From an uncultured Rhodospirillales bacterium (GTDB lineage: Bacteria; Pseudomonadota; Alphaproteobacteria; Acetobacterales; Acetobacteraceae): a stretch of DNA of 14,871 nt. Under the pieces are notes generated by a model that made no database searches, had not been told where the DNA came from, and saw only the letters and a list, made by a program, of their open reading frames with translations. Shown here one piece after another: positions 1 through 6,468 of the stretch. The position numbers and the translations under genes are program-made. Position 1 is the stretch's first letter. Each line of letters begins with the position of its first letter. The stretch spans positions 1 through 14,871 of the forward strand of contig CAIMVB010000346.1 in NCBI GenBank assembly GCA_903844785.1, given 5' to 3'.

Positions 1-402
1 ACGGTGCTTGGCCTTTCCGATGGCGGTGCGCATTGCGGCGTGATTTGCGATGCCTCAACCCCCAGCTTCATGCTGACCCATTGGGCGCGGGACCGGAAGC
101 GCGGCGATGGCCTGCCTTTGGAATTCGTGGTGAAGCGGCAAACCAGCGAGACTGCGGATTTCTTTGGCTTGAGCGATCGTGGCCGGCTTGCGCCCGGTGC
201 CATGGCTGATGTGAACATCATCAATTTCGACGCGCTGCGGCTTTATCATCCCGAAATGATCTATGATTTGCCGGCCGGTGGCCGGCGCCTGGTGCAGCGT
301 GTGGATGGCTATGACATGACACTGGTTGCAGGCAAGCCCATTCGCGAAGCCGGGCATGATACGGGGGCATTACCCGGCAAGTTGCTGCGCGCAACAAGCT
401 GA
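1..402 (+). CDS. Amidohydrolase, D-aminoacylase / N-acyl-D-amino-acid deacylase type (3' end only)
   Basis: The reading frame is open from base 1 to a TGA at 400-402, so only the last 133 codons are present. The fragment has the late active-site segment of the amidohydrolase-3 group: SDGGAHCG, whose Asp is the usual metal/catalytic acid, followed by THWARDR. It then has the composite-barrel closing part (GRLAPGAMADVNIINFDAL, then a short beta-rich tail ending LPGKLLRATS) typical of D-aminoacylases and dihydroorotase-like hydrolases. The family hydrolyses amide bonds of N-acylated D-amino acids or similar compounds, usually in the cytoplasm. The substrate cannot be told from this piece. It lies 11 bp upstream of a Bug-family receptor on the same strand, which suggests co-transcription and uptake of an acylated or carboxylated substrate (inference). 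A GTG at base 4 could be mistaken for a start, but homologues extend several hundred residues further upstream. Confidence 0.85.
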   Translation, partial: TVLGLSDGGAHCGVICDASTPSFMLTHWARDRKRGDGLPLEFVVKRQTSETADFFGLSDRGRLAPGAMADVNIINFDALRLYHPEMIYDLPAGGRRLVQRVDGYDMTLVAGKPIREAGHDTGALPGKLLRATS

Positions 403-413
403 AGGGCAGGGCC

Positions 414-1382
414 ATGAAAGGGCTGCGCGTGACGCGTCGCGGTTTGGCGGCGGCGGCGATGGGAACCTTCGCGGCGCCGCATTTGGCCCATGCAGCCTGG
501 CCGGAAAGGCCCTTGCAATTGATTGTGCCGTTTGCCGCTGGTGGTGGCACGGATATTTCCGCGCGCACCATGGCGCAATTCCTGGAACGCGAATTGGGCC
601 AGCCCGTGGTGGTGCAGAACCGCCCCGGTGCCGGCGGTGAGATTGGGCTTTCCGCCATCGCTGATGCGCGGCCCGATGGCTATACGATCGGCATCATCAA
701 TACGCCGGGTATTGTGACGATACCGATTGAAAGGTCGCCGCGCTGGTCTTTGGCAAGCTTCACCTTCATTGCCGGCGTGGTGGAGGACCCGACGACTTTT
801 GCGGTGCATCCTGATAGCCCGATCCGGAATATCGCAGATTTGGTTGCTGCTGCGCGCGCCAAGCCGGGGGAAGTCACGGTTGGGACCCAGGGTGTGGGAT
901 CGGCCGGGCATATCAGTGCCTTATTGCTGGAACAGGCGGCGGGGATTCGCTTGGAATGTGTCAGCTATGCGGGTTCCGCCCCTGCGGCAGTGGCGCTGAT
1001 GCGGCGCGATATTCAGGTTACCACGGCAAGCTTGGGCGAAAGCCTGACCTTCGCGCAGCAGCAGCCTTGGCGCGTTTTGGGCCTGATGGCGCCTGACCGT
1101 TCCGAACTTGCGCGTGATATCCCAACCTGCAAGGAAGCCGGTTACGACATTCGCGGTGGATCGCTGCGCGGTATTGGCGCGCCAAGCGGCTTGCCGGAAG
1201 CGGTGGTGCGCAGGCTTTCGGCGGCGATCAGTAATGTGCTGCGCCATCCGGATTTTCGTGAGGCCAGCGTGCGTACATTTCAGCCTCTGCGCTTTCTGGA
1301 TAGCGCTGATTATGTGGCGTATCTGCGGGAAGCGGATGCCGCGCATCGTGCGCTATGGCGCATGCGGCCTTGGAATAGCTGA
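414..1382 (+). CDS. Tripartite tricarboxylate transporter substrate-binding protein (Bug/TctC family)
   Basis: This is a 322-residue periplasmic solute receptor of the Bug family. The N-terminus is a secretion signal with a twin-arginine-like start (VTRRGLAAAAMG), a hydrophobic stretch and a probable AHA cleavage site near residue 26, so export by Tat is possible. The mature part begins with the family signature WPERPLQLIVPFAAGGGTDI, then QPVVVQNRPGAGGEIG and the ADGYTIG-like PDGYTIG. The C-terminal lobe contains the familiar ARDIPTCKEAGYD and GAPSGLPEAVVRRLSAAI segments. Length is normal for the family. The start is ATG at 414, preceded by GGGCAGGG. The membrane partners (TctA/TctB-like) are absent here, which is common because Bug receptors are often orphan genes. 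Ligands are generally carboxylates, amides or small aromatics; the ligand is not predictable here. The upstream amidohydrolase fragment is probably in the same operon. Confidence 0.93.
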   Translation: MKGLRVTRRGLAAAAMGTFAAPHLAHAAWPERPLQLIVPFAAGGGTDISARTMAQFLERELGQPVVVQNRPGAGGEIGLSAIADARPDGYTIGIINTPGIVTIPIERSPRWSLASFTFIAGVVEDPTTFAVHPDSPIRNIADLVAAARAKPGEVTVGTQGVGSAGHISALLLEQAAGIRLECVSYAGSAPAAVALMRRDIQVTTASLGESLTFAQQQPWRVLGLMAPDRSELARDIPTCKEAGYDIRGGSLRGIGAPSGLPEAVVRRLSAAISNVLRHPDFREASVRTFQPLRFLDSADYVAYLREADAAHRALWRMRPWNS

Positions 1383-1394
1383 AACCGGCAGGCT

Positions 1395-2129
1395 TCATTC
1401 AAGCCGATAATGGCTTGGCATTTCATCCTTGAGAGCGACACCTGTGGCGCCCAGCTTGCGGGCTTCCACCAATAGCCATAGCGCCTTGGCGGCAGCGAAA
1501 TCAGCCGTCAGCCCGCCGGGGCGGATATTGCTGATGCAGTTGCGCATGGCGTCATTACTGCCGCGCTTGGCCGCCCAGGTGATGTAAAGCCCCATGCTAT
1601 CGGTCGCGGAAAGCCCGGGCCTTTCACCAATCAGCATTACTACCGCCGCCGCCTGTACCGCTTCAGCCACATCATCGCCCAAGGCAACGCGCGCCTGTTG
1701 TGCAATAATGATGGGGCCGGGGGTGAATCCAGCCTTACCAAGAGCAGGCACCAATACACTCAGCAACGCGGGCGCCTGTTGCTGTACACCGCTGGCGCAA
1801 AGCCCATCTGCGACCACCAGCGCAACGCTGCCCGGTGCTTGCGGGAGCGCGGTATTTTCTGCCAGGCGCCGGCCAAGATCAGGGCGCAGCAGAAAGCGCC
1901 TTCGTTCTTCAGCCTGGCTGGTCACGCGTTCAACCGGCAGACCAAGCGGTGCAACTTCGGCTTCAAGCCGCGCCACATCCAGGCTGGACCAAACCGCATC
2001 ACGCGCGCGGGCATGCGCTTCCTGAAAATCCAGATGCGCGGCGGTGGGCAGCGCATTCCCGGCGCGGCCAAGCGCAATCCGCGCATCGGTAAAGCGGCGC
2101 AAATCGCGCCATTTGCTGGGCGTGGTCAT
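1395..2129 (-). CDS. eutC: Ethanolamine ammonia-lyase small (beta) subunit
   Basis: The 244-residue protein is the small subunit of adenosylcobalamin-dependent ethanolamine ammonia-lyase, which turns ethanolamine into acetaldehyde and ammonia in complex with EutB. Recognisable blocks are the N-terminal FTDARIALGRAGNALPT, the cobalamin-side Rossmann-like strand VALVVADGLCASGVQQQAPALL (about residues 102-123), LIGERPGLSATDSMG, and CISNIRPGGL near the C-terminus. It is shorter than the roughly 295-residue enterobacterial protein because it lacks the N-terminal extension, as is usual for stand-alone proteobacterial eutBC pairs. Its ATG (2127-2129) overlaps the TGA of eutB (2126-2128) in an ATGA arrangement, so translation is probably coupled and the subunits made in equal amounts. 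Its stop faces the stop of the Bug receptor gene with 12 bp between them. No EutA reactivase or microcompartment gene is in the window. Confidence 0.95.
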   Translation of the reverse strand: MTTPSKWRDLRRFTDARIALGRAGNALPTAAHLDFQEAHARARDAVWSSLDVARLEAEVAPLGLPVERVTSQAEERRRFLLRPDLGRRLAENTALPQAPGSVALVVADGLCASGVQQQAPALLSVLVPALGKAGFTPGPIIIAQQARVALGDDVAEAVQAAAVVMLIGERPGLSATDSMGLYITWAAKRGSNDAMRNCISNIRPGGLTADFAAAKALWLLVEARKLGATGVALKDEMPSHYRLE

Positions 2130-3496
2130 CCAAGACCGATCAGCGCAGGCGAAAGGCGCGCGGGGATGGCATCGCTTGAACTGCCGATGCCCATGCGCGC
2201 CATCCAGGCTTCAAATTCAGGCGCTGGGCGCTTGCCAAGCGCGGCGCGTGCATAAAGCCCATCATGGAAGGAGGTGGATTGATAAGCCAGCATGACATCA
2301 TCCGCGCCCGGCACGCCCATGACGTAAGTGACACCCGCTGTCGCAAGGCAAGTCAGCAGCGCATCCATGTCATCCTGATCCGCTTCCGCGTGGTTGGTGT
2401 AGCAAACATCAACCCCCATCGGCAGACCAAGCAGCTTGCCGCAGAAATGATCTTCAAGCCCGGCGCGCAGAATTTGCTTGCCGTCAAACAAATATTCCGG
2501 ACCGATGAAGCCCACCACTGAATTCACCAAAAGCGGCGAAAAGCGCCGCGCCACGGCATAGGCGCGCGCTTCCAGGGTTTGCTGATCCACGCCATGATGC
2601 GCATCCGCGCTTAGCGCACTGCCCTGGCCGGTTTCAAAATACATGACATTCTGGCCAAGGCTGCCGCGTTTGAGCGATAGGGCCTGTTCATGCGCTTCCT
2701 GCAGCAGCGCCAGATCAACGCCGAAGGATCGATTGACACCTTCGGTGCCGCCGATGGATTGAAACACCAGATCAACCGGCGCGCCGAGATCCATGGCGCG
2801 CATGGTAGTGGTGACATGCGCCAGCACGCAGCTTTGTGTGGGAATGTCGTAGGCCAGACGCAGCCTTTCCAGCATATCCAGAATGCGGAGCACGGCTTCC
2901 ACATTATCTGTGGCGGGATTGACGCCAATCACCGCATCGCCAGCGCCCAGCAAAAGCCCATCCAGGGTGGCGGCAGCGATGCCGCGCGGGTCATCGGTTG
3001 GGTGATTGGGTTGCAGGCGGATGGAAAGCCGCCCGGCCAGGCCGATGCTATTGCGAAAGCGCGTGATATTGACGCATTTCGCGGCGACCGAAATCAAATC
3101 CGCCGCGCGCATGATCTTTGAGACAGCCGCCACCATTTCCGGCGTCAGGCCTGGGGTAAGCGCGGCAAGGGCTACGCTATCCGCCGCATCAGAAAGCAGC
3201 CAATCGCGGAGCCCACCAATGGTCAGGCTGCGGATGGGGGAGAAAGCCAACTTGTCATGGCTGTCTTGGATCAGGCGCGTTACCTCATCCACTTCATAAG
3301 GAATGACACTTTCCGAAAGGAAATGGATGAGCGGCAGGTCAGCCAAGGCGCGTTGCGCGGCGATGCGTTCTTCAGCACTTTCCGCGGCAACGCCGGCAAG
3401 GGCATCGCCTGAACGAAAGGGCGTGGCGCGTGCCAGCAGTGTCTTCAAATCCGGGAAGACATAGCGCGTGGTGCCGATGATCTGCGCGAAAGCCAT
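2126..3496 (-). CDS. eutB: Ethanolamine ammonia-lyase large (alpha) subunit
   Basis: At 456 residues this is full length for EutB (about 453 in E. coli), the TIM-barrel catalytic subunit binding ethanolamine and the adenosylcobalamin reaction centre. Residues known from the E. coli enzyme (from memory) have clear counterparts: Arg160 and Gln162 in SIRLQPNHPTDD, Asn193 in GVNPATDNVEAV, Glu288 in MYFETGQGSAL and Asp363 in GVDVCYTNHAEAD, the last two shifted by one residue. The enzyme should therefore be active. The ATG at 3494-3496 is preceded by a good AAGGA Shine-Dalgarno with about 7 bp spacing. eutC follows with an ATGA overlap. Upstream is a 137-bp divergent gap shared with a ketopantoate-reductase-family gene. 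Acetaldehyde dehydrogenase and other eut genes are not nearby, so the pair probably supplies nitrogen, with acetaldehyde handled elsewhere (inference). Confidence 0.97.
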   Translation of the reverse strand: MAFAQIIGTTRYVFPDLKTLLARATPFRSGDALAGVAAESAEERIAAQRALADLPLIHFLSESVIPYEVDEVTRLIQDSHDKLAFSPIRSLTIGGLRDWLLSDAADSVALAALTPGLTPEMVAAVSKIMRAADLISVAAKCVNITRFRNSIGLAGRLSIRLQPNHPTDDPRGIAAATLDGLLLGAGDAVIGVNPATDNVEAVLRILDMLERLRLAYDIPTQSCVLAHVTTTMRAMDLGAPVDLVFQSIGGTEGVNRSFGVDLALLQEAHEQALSLKRGSLGQNVMYFETGQGSALSADAHHGVDQQTLEARAYAVARRFSPLLVNSVVGFIGPEYLFDGKQILRAGLEDHFCGKLLGLPMGVDVCYTNHAEADQDDMDALLTCLATAGVTYVMGVPGADDVMLAYQSTSFHDGLYARAALGKRPAPEFEAWMARMGIGSSSDAIPARLSPALIGLG

Positions 3497-3633
3497 GCTT
3501 TTTCCTTTTGGGGGGCAGCCTTACCCATATACCGCGGGCCCGCGCGGGTTTCGAGCGGGAAAGCGCGCAGCCCGCCAGACATGACAGCCCTACTACAGGC
3601 GGATAGACTAAGCCCAGCTAAGGGAGATTTGGC
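3497..3633. promoter_or_regulatory. Divergent intergenic region between eutB and the PanE-family gene, with a 12-bp palindrome
   Basis: This 137-bp gap must hold the promoters of both divergently transcribed genes. It contains the perfect 12-bp palindrome CGCGGGCCCGCG at 3533-3544, in a locally very GC-rich stretch. It could be a regulator site or simply GC-rich self-complementarity. No convincing -35/-10 pair was found by eye. Ribosome-binding sites flank it on both sides (AAGGA for eutB, GGGAG for the plus-strand gene). Confidence 0.35.
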
Positions 3634-4560
3634 ATGCGCATTGCGGTGATGGGAACAGGCGGGGTTGGCGGTGGTTTCGGCGCGGCACTCGCCAAGGCGG
3701 GCGCGGATGTGACCTTCATCGCGCGTGGGGCGCATCTTGAAGCCATGCGCCGTGATGGCTTGCGCATTGTGGGCGGCCGTGGCGAGACGCGTCTGTTTCC
3801 CACCAAAGCGACCGATGATCCGGCCAGCATTGGTCCGGTTGATCTCGTGATGTTCTGCGTGAAGCTATGGGATGTGGAAAGCGCTGGTCAGGCGATCCGC
3901 CCCATGGTCGGGCCAGATACGGCGGTATTGCCCTTGCAGAATGGTATTGATTCCAGTGACAGGCTGATTCCCATTCTGGGCGCGAAGGCAGTCATGGGTG
4001 GTGTGGCGCAAATCAGCGCGACCATTGATGCGCCTGGCGTCATTCGCCAGACCGGCACCTTCATGCGCCTTGCCTTTGGCGAGCTTGATGGCAGCATTAC
4101 GCCGCGCGGTAAGGCTTTTCTGGAATGGTGCCAGCGCGCTGGCTTTGACGCGACCTTGAGCGATCGTATCCTGACCGAGCTTTGGCTGAAATTCATTATC
4201 CTGGCGACCAATTCCGGTATGACTGCACTCACCCGCCGCCCGCTTGGTGAATTGCGTGATGACCCGGATATCGCGCCCTATTTCCAGACGGGGTTTGAGG
4301 AAGTGATTGCTCTTGCCCGTGCAAAGGGCGTTTGGCTGCCGGATGATGTGCTGGAACGCAGCATGAAATTCACCAAGGGTGCGCCGGCCAGCATGCGCGC
4401 TTCCATGGCGGTGGATTTGATTCGCGGCAACCGCATTGAATTGCCTTGGCTGTCCGGCAAGGTCGTGGCGCTGGGGCGGGAGCTTGGCGTGCCCACGCCA
4501 ACCCATGCCATGATCAATGCTGCGCTGAAGCCTTATGCGATGGGCGCGCCCAAGGATTAG
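3634..4560 (+). CDS. 2-dehydropantoate 2-reductase family protein (ApbA/PanE)
   Basis: The 308-residue protein matches the ApbA/PanE family, NADPH-dependent reductases that convert ketopantoate to pantoate in coenzyme A synthesis. The N-terminal Rossmann fold has the dinucleotide motif GTGGVGGGFG (residues 7-16). The PLQNGIDS segment lies around residues 100-107. The helical C-terminal domain carries Lys186 in ELWLKF, Asn193, Ser257 and Glu269 in GNRIELPWLSGKV, which correspond by position to the catalytic Lys and substrate-binding Asn, Ser and Glu of E. coli PanE. ATG at 3634 has GGGAG upstream at normal spacing. Many alphaproteobacteria carry several PanE-like paralogues in catabolic loci, so its natural substrate may be another 2-oxo acid; I therefore give no symbol. 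Its TAG overlaps the stop of the convergent deacetylase gene, so no terminator fits between them. Confidence 0.9.
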   Translation: MRIAVMGTGGVGGGFGAALAKAGADVTFIARGAHLEAMRRDGLRIVGGRGETRLFPTKATDDPASIGPVDLVMFCVKLWDVESAGQAIRPMVGPDTAVLPLQNGIDSSDRLIPILGAKAVMGGVAQISATIDAPGVIRQTGTFMRLAFGELDGSITPRGKAFLEWCQRAGFDATLSDRILTELWLKFIILATNSGMTALTRRPLGELRDDPDIAPYFQTGFEEVIALARAKGVWLPDDVLERSMKFTKGAPASMRASMAVDLIRGNRIELPWLSGKVVALGRELGVPTPTHAMINAALKPYAMGAPKD

Positions 4561-5492
4561 CCTGGGTTTTGCGCGCGCCAATGTTCCGCGATCTGCCCCA
4601 TGGTAGCGGGCCAGATGCTGCCGCGCGCCATGATGCCATCAAGCATGGCATTGAAGGCGCGGATGCGATGCGGCACGCCCATCAGCCAAGGTGTCACTGG
4701 CACCACCAGAATGCGCCCGCTGCCTGATTCCTGCGCTTCCCGATCCAGCATTTCATGCGCGGTGAGGATGGCGTTGGTAAAATCCTCGGTCGGCAGATGC
4801 TGTTGGTGCAGCATGCGTTGATCCGACAAATCCTGAGATAGCGGCATGCAGATCAGCCGTCCGGCTTCGGTTTGCATATGATAGGGCATATCATCATTCG
4901 CCCAGCCGGTGGTGAAGCTGAAACCGGCTTCCGCCACTAGCCGTAGCGTGTGGCTTGATTCGGAATGCGCCGGCGAATGCCAGCCGCGCAGCGCCGTGCC
5001 AAAGCGCGCGCGCAGCAAAGCCGCCGCTTCCTGCACGGTTGCGCGTTCATGATCGAGAGGCACGCCGCTGTGATGCAGCCGCCCCATATCAAACCCGGCA
5101 CAGGCAATTTCCCATTGTGCGGCTTCAAGATCATCCATCAGCACCGGATAGCGTGATGTCAATACGGCGCTGAGTAGGGCGGTGGCAGGAAGCTTGCGCG
5201 TAGCAAGGGTTTTCATCAGCCGATAAACGCCAATGCGATTACCGTAATCGCGCAGCGTATAATCCCAATAGGAAGGGTAGGGCCTTTCCATGCCGCCCGG
5301 CGCGATAAAAGGCTTGAGCGGCATATCCATCGGGAAATGGCCCATATGCACTGCGATGCAAAGCGCGATGCGCGCCCCATTCGGCCAAGTTACAGGTTTT
5401 GCCGTGGGCAGTGCGCGGAAGGGGTAGATATCATGATCCATCCCGCGCCGGCGCAGCGGATAATGCAGATAGTCTTCAGGCAAACCGTTCAT
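4557..5492 (-). CDS. Polysaccharide-deacetylase-fold protein, degenerate paralogue of its upstream neighbour
   Basis: The protein (311 aa from the ATG at 5490-5492) has the NodB/PuuE-like deacetylase fold: VTWPNGARIAL, a LRDYGNRIGVYRLM block, GWHSPAHSES, and MGVPHRIRAF near the C-terminus. The same blocks occur in the upstream neighbour. Two positions differ: the neighbour's LFSHGTYNTRY is here IACAGFDMGRL, with Ala132 in place of His, and the neighbour's MPLHPFLIG is here VPVTPWLMG, with Thr267 in place of His. It may therefore be a non-catalytic or differently acting partner (inference). The start was placed at the ATG overlapping the neighbour's TGA (ATGA at 5489-5492); the longer frame beginning at 5579 only adds residues lying inside the neighbour's coding end. 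Homologues are annotated as polysaccharide deacetylases or allantoinase-like PuuE enzymes. No signal peptide is visible, so the protein is probably cytoplasmic. Confidence 0.82.
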   Translation of the reverse strand: MNGLPEDYLHYPLRRRGMDHDIYPFRALPTAKPVTWPNGARIALCIAVHMGHFPMDMPLKPFIAPGGMERPYPSYWDYTLRDYGNRIGVYRLMKTLATRKLPATALLSAVLTSRYPVLMDDLEAAQWEIACAGFDMGRLHHSGVPLDHERATVQEAAALLRARFGTALRGWHSPAHSESSHTLRLVAEAGFSFTTGWANDDMPYHMQTEAGRLICMPLSQDLSDQRMLHQQHLPTEDFTNAILTAHEMLDREAQESGSGRILVVPVTPWLMGVPHRIRAFNAMLDGIMARGSIWPATMGQIAEHWRAQNPG

Positions 5493-6397
5493 GGTGTCCC
5501 CGCCGCGATCCAGGATTGGGCTTCTGCCAGGTAATGTTGCGTATACCAGGCGGCGATTTCGCGGCCTGTGGCAAACCAAACCTTGTCATGGCCTGCGACA
5601 TAGCGCAGCACCTCATCCAGCGCGCCAATGCGATGTGGCTGACCGATCAGGAAGGGATGCAGCGGCATGCACATGACGGTGCCGCTTTCGGCGCCTTCTT
5701 CGTAAAGCTGATCAAACTGGGCCTTGCAAATGGCGGCGAAACGTTCCGGCGGCGTATTACGCATCACCAGCAGGGGTACGTCATTGATTTCCAGCGAATA
5801 GGGAATGCTGATCAAATGCCCAGAACGCGTCTTGATGGGGGTTGGTTGGTCATCATGCAGCATATCCAGCGTGTATTTGATGCCTTCTTCAGCCAGTAGA
5901 TGCTGTGTGGTTTCATCATTTGAAATGGCGGGGGTGAGCCAACCATCCAATTCCTGCCCGCTGGCGCGCTTGATGGTTTCTCGGTTTTCGCGAATGACCG
6001 CGCGCTGCTGTTCTTCGTTCATGCCGTAGAAGTAGCGGGTGTTGTAGGTGCCGTGGCTGAACAACTCCCAGCCCAGTTCACAACAGCGTTCAATGATTTC
6101 CGGATAGTGGTCACACACCGCGACATTGAGCGAAACGCTGCCGCGCACCCCATGGCGCGCCATGACATCGGCCATGCGCCAAAAGCCTACGCGATTGCCG
6201 TAATCCCGCCAGGAATAGCCAAGTACATCCGGTTGCGGTCTGGTCCAGGGCATGCGCCGGGCGTTGGGCGGCGGCTCAAGTTCATAATGTTCGATATTGG
6301 GGGCTACCCAAAAAGCGACGCGCGCGCCATTGGGCCAAGAGATACGCGGGCGTCTTCGCCAGGGCATGAAATCGTAATGACCAGGTTCGCTCAGCAT
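5489..6397 (-). CDS. Polysaccharide deacetylase family protein (PuuE-like), with metal-site motifs kept
   Basis: The 302-residue protein (start ATG 6395-6397) belongs to the carbohydrate-esterase-4/NodB-fold group, in the subgroup resembling the cofactor-free allantoinase PuuE. Family landmarks in order are GHYDFMPWRRRP near the N-terminus, WPNGARVAFWVAPNIEHYE (residues 21-39), RDYGNRVGFWRM (64-75), GWELFSHGTYNTRY (109-122, His115), DGWLTPAISNDET and CMPLHPFLIGQPHR (His247). The chemistry is hydrolysis of an amide or N-acetyl bond; the substrate is unknown. There is no signal peptide, which argues for a soluble metabolite rather than a cell-wall polymer. An upstream in-frame TTG at 6463 would add 22 unconserved residues; the ATG at 6397 is preferred because it directly precedes the conserved region and follows a GGGGG stretch. 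It is coupled to the downstream paralogue by an ATGA overlap. Confidence 0.85.
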   Translation of the reverse strand: MLSEPGHYDFMPWRRRPRISWPNGARVAFWVAPNIEHYELEPPPNARRMPWTRPQPDVLGYSWRDYGNRVGFWRMADVMARHGVRGSVSLNVAVCDHYPEIIERCCELGWELFSHGTYNTRYFYGMNEEQQRAVIRENRETIKRASGQELDGWLTPAISNDETTQHLLAEEGIKYTLDMLHDDQPTPIKTRSGHLISIPYSLEINDVPLLVMRNTPPERFAAICKAQFDQLYEEGAESGTVMCMPLHPFLIGQPHRIGALDEVLRYVAGHDKVWFATGREIAAWYTQHYLAEAQSWIAAGTP

Positions 6398-6468
6398 ACG
6401 CGCATATCCCCCAAAAGCCGGACCACCTGCGTTTATTGTAAAGACCTTCGAAAAGGCAGGCAATTAAA

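Noticed and set aside
1401..1416. Inverted repeat AAGCC-gataat-GGCTT as a terminator for the Bug receptor gene
   Set aside because: The stem is only five pairs, it has no T-run and it lies in the eutC coding end.
1698..2255. Long plus-strand frames opposite eutC and eutB
   Set aside because: They are antisense to well-identified genes, have Arg/Ala/Gly-rich composition without domains, and are typical shadows in GC-rich coding DNA.
5493..5579. Longer N-terminus of the second deacetylase-fold gene
   Set aside because: The added 29 residues lie wholly within the coding end of the upstream paralogue and are unlike the family; the ATGA overlap gives a better start at 5492.
6398..6463. TTG start giving 22 extra residues for the first deacetylase-fold gene
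   Set aside because: The start codon is TTG, the residues are unconserved and an ATG sits right before the conserved block.
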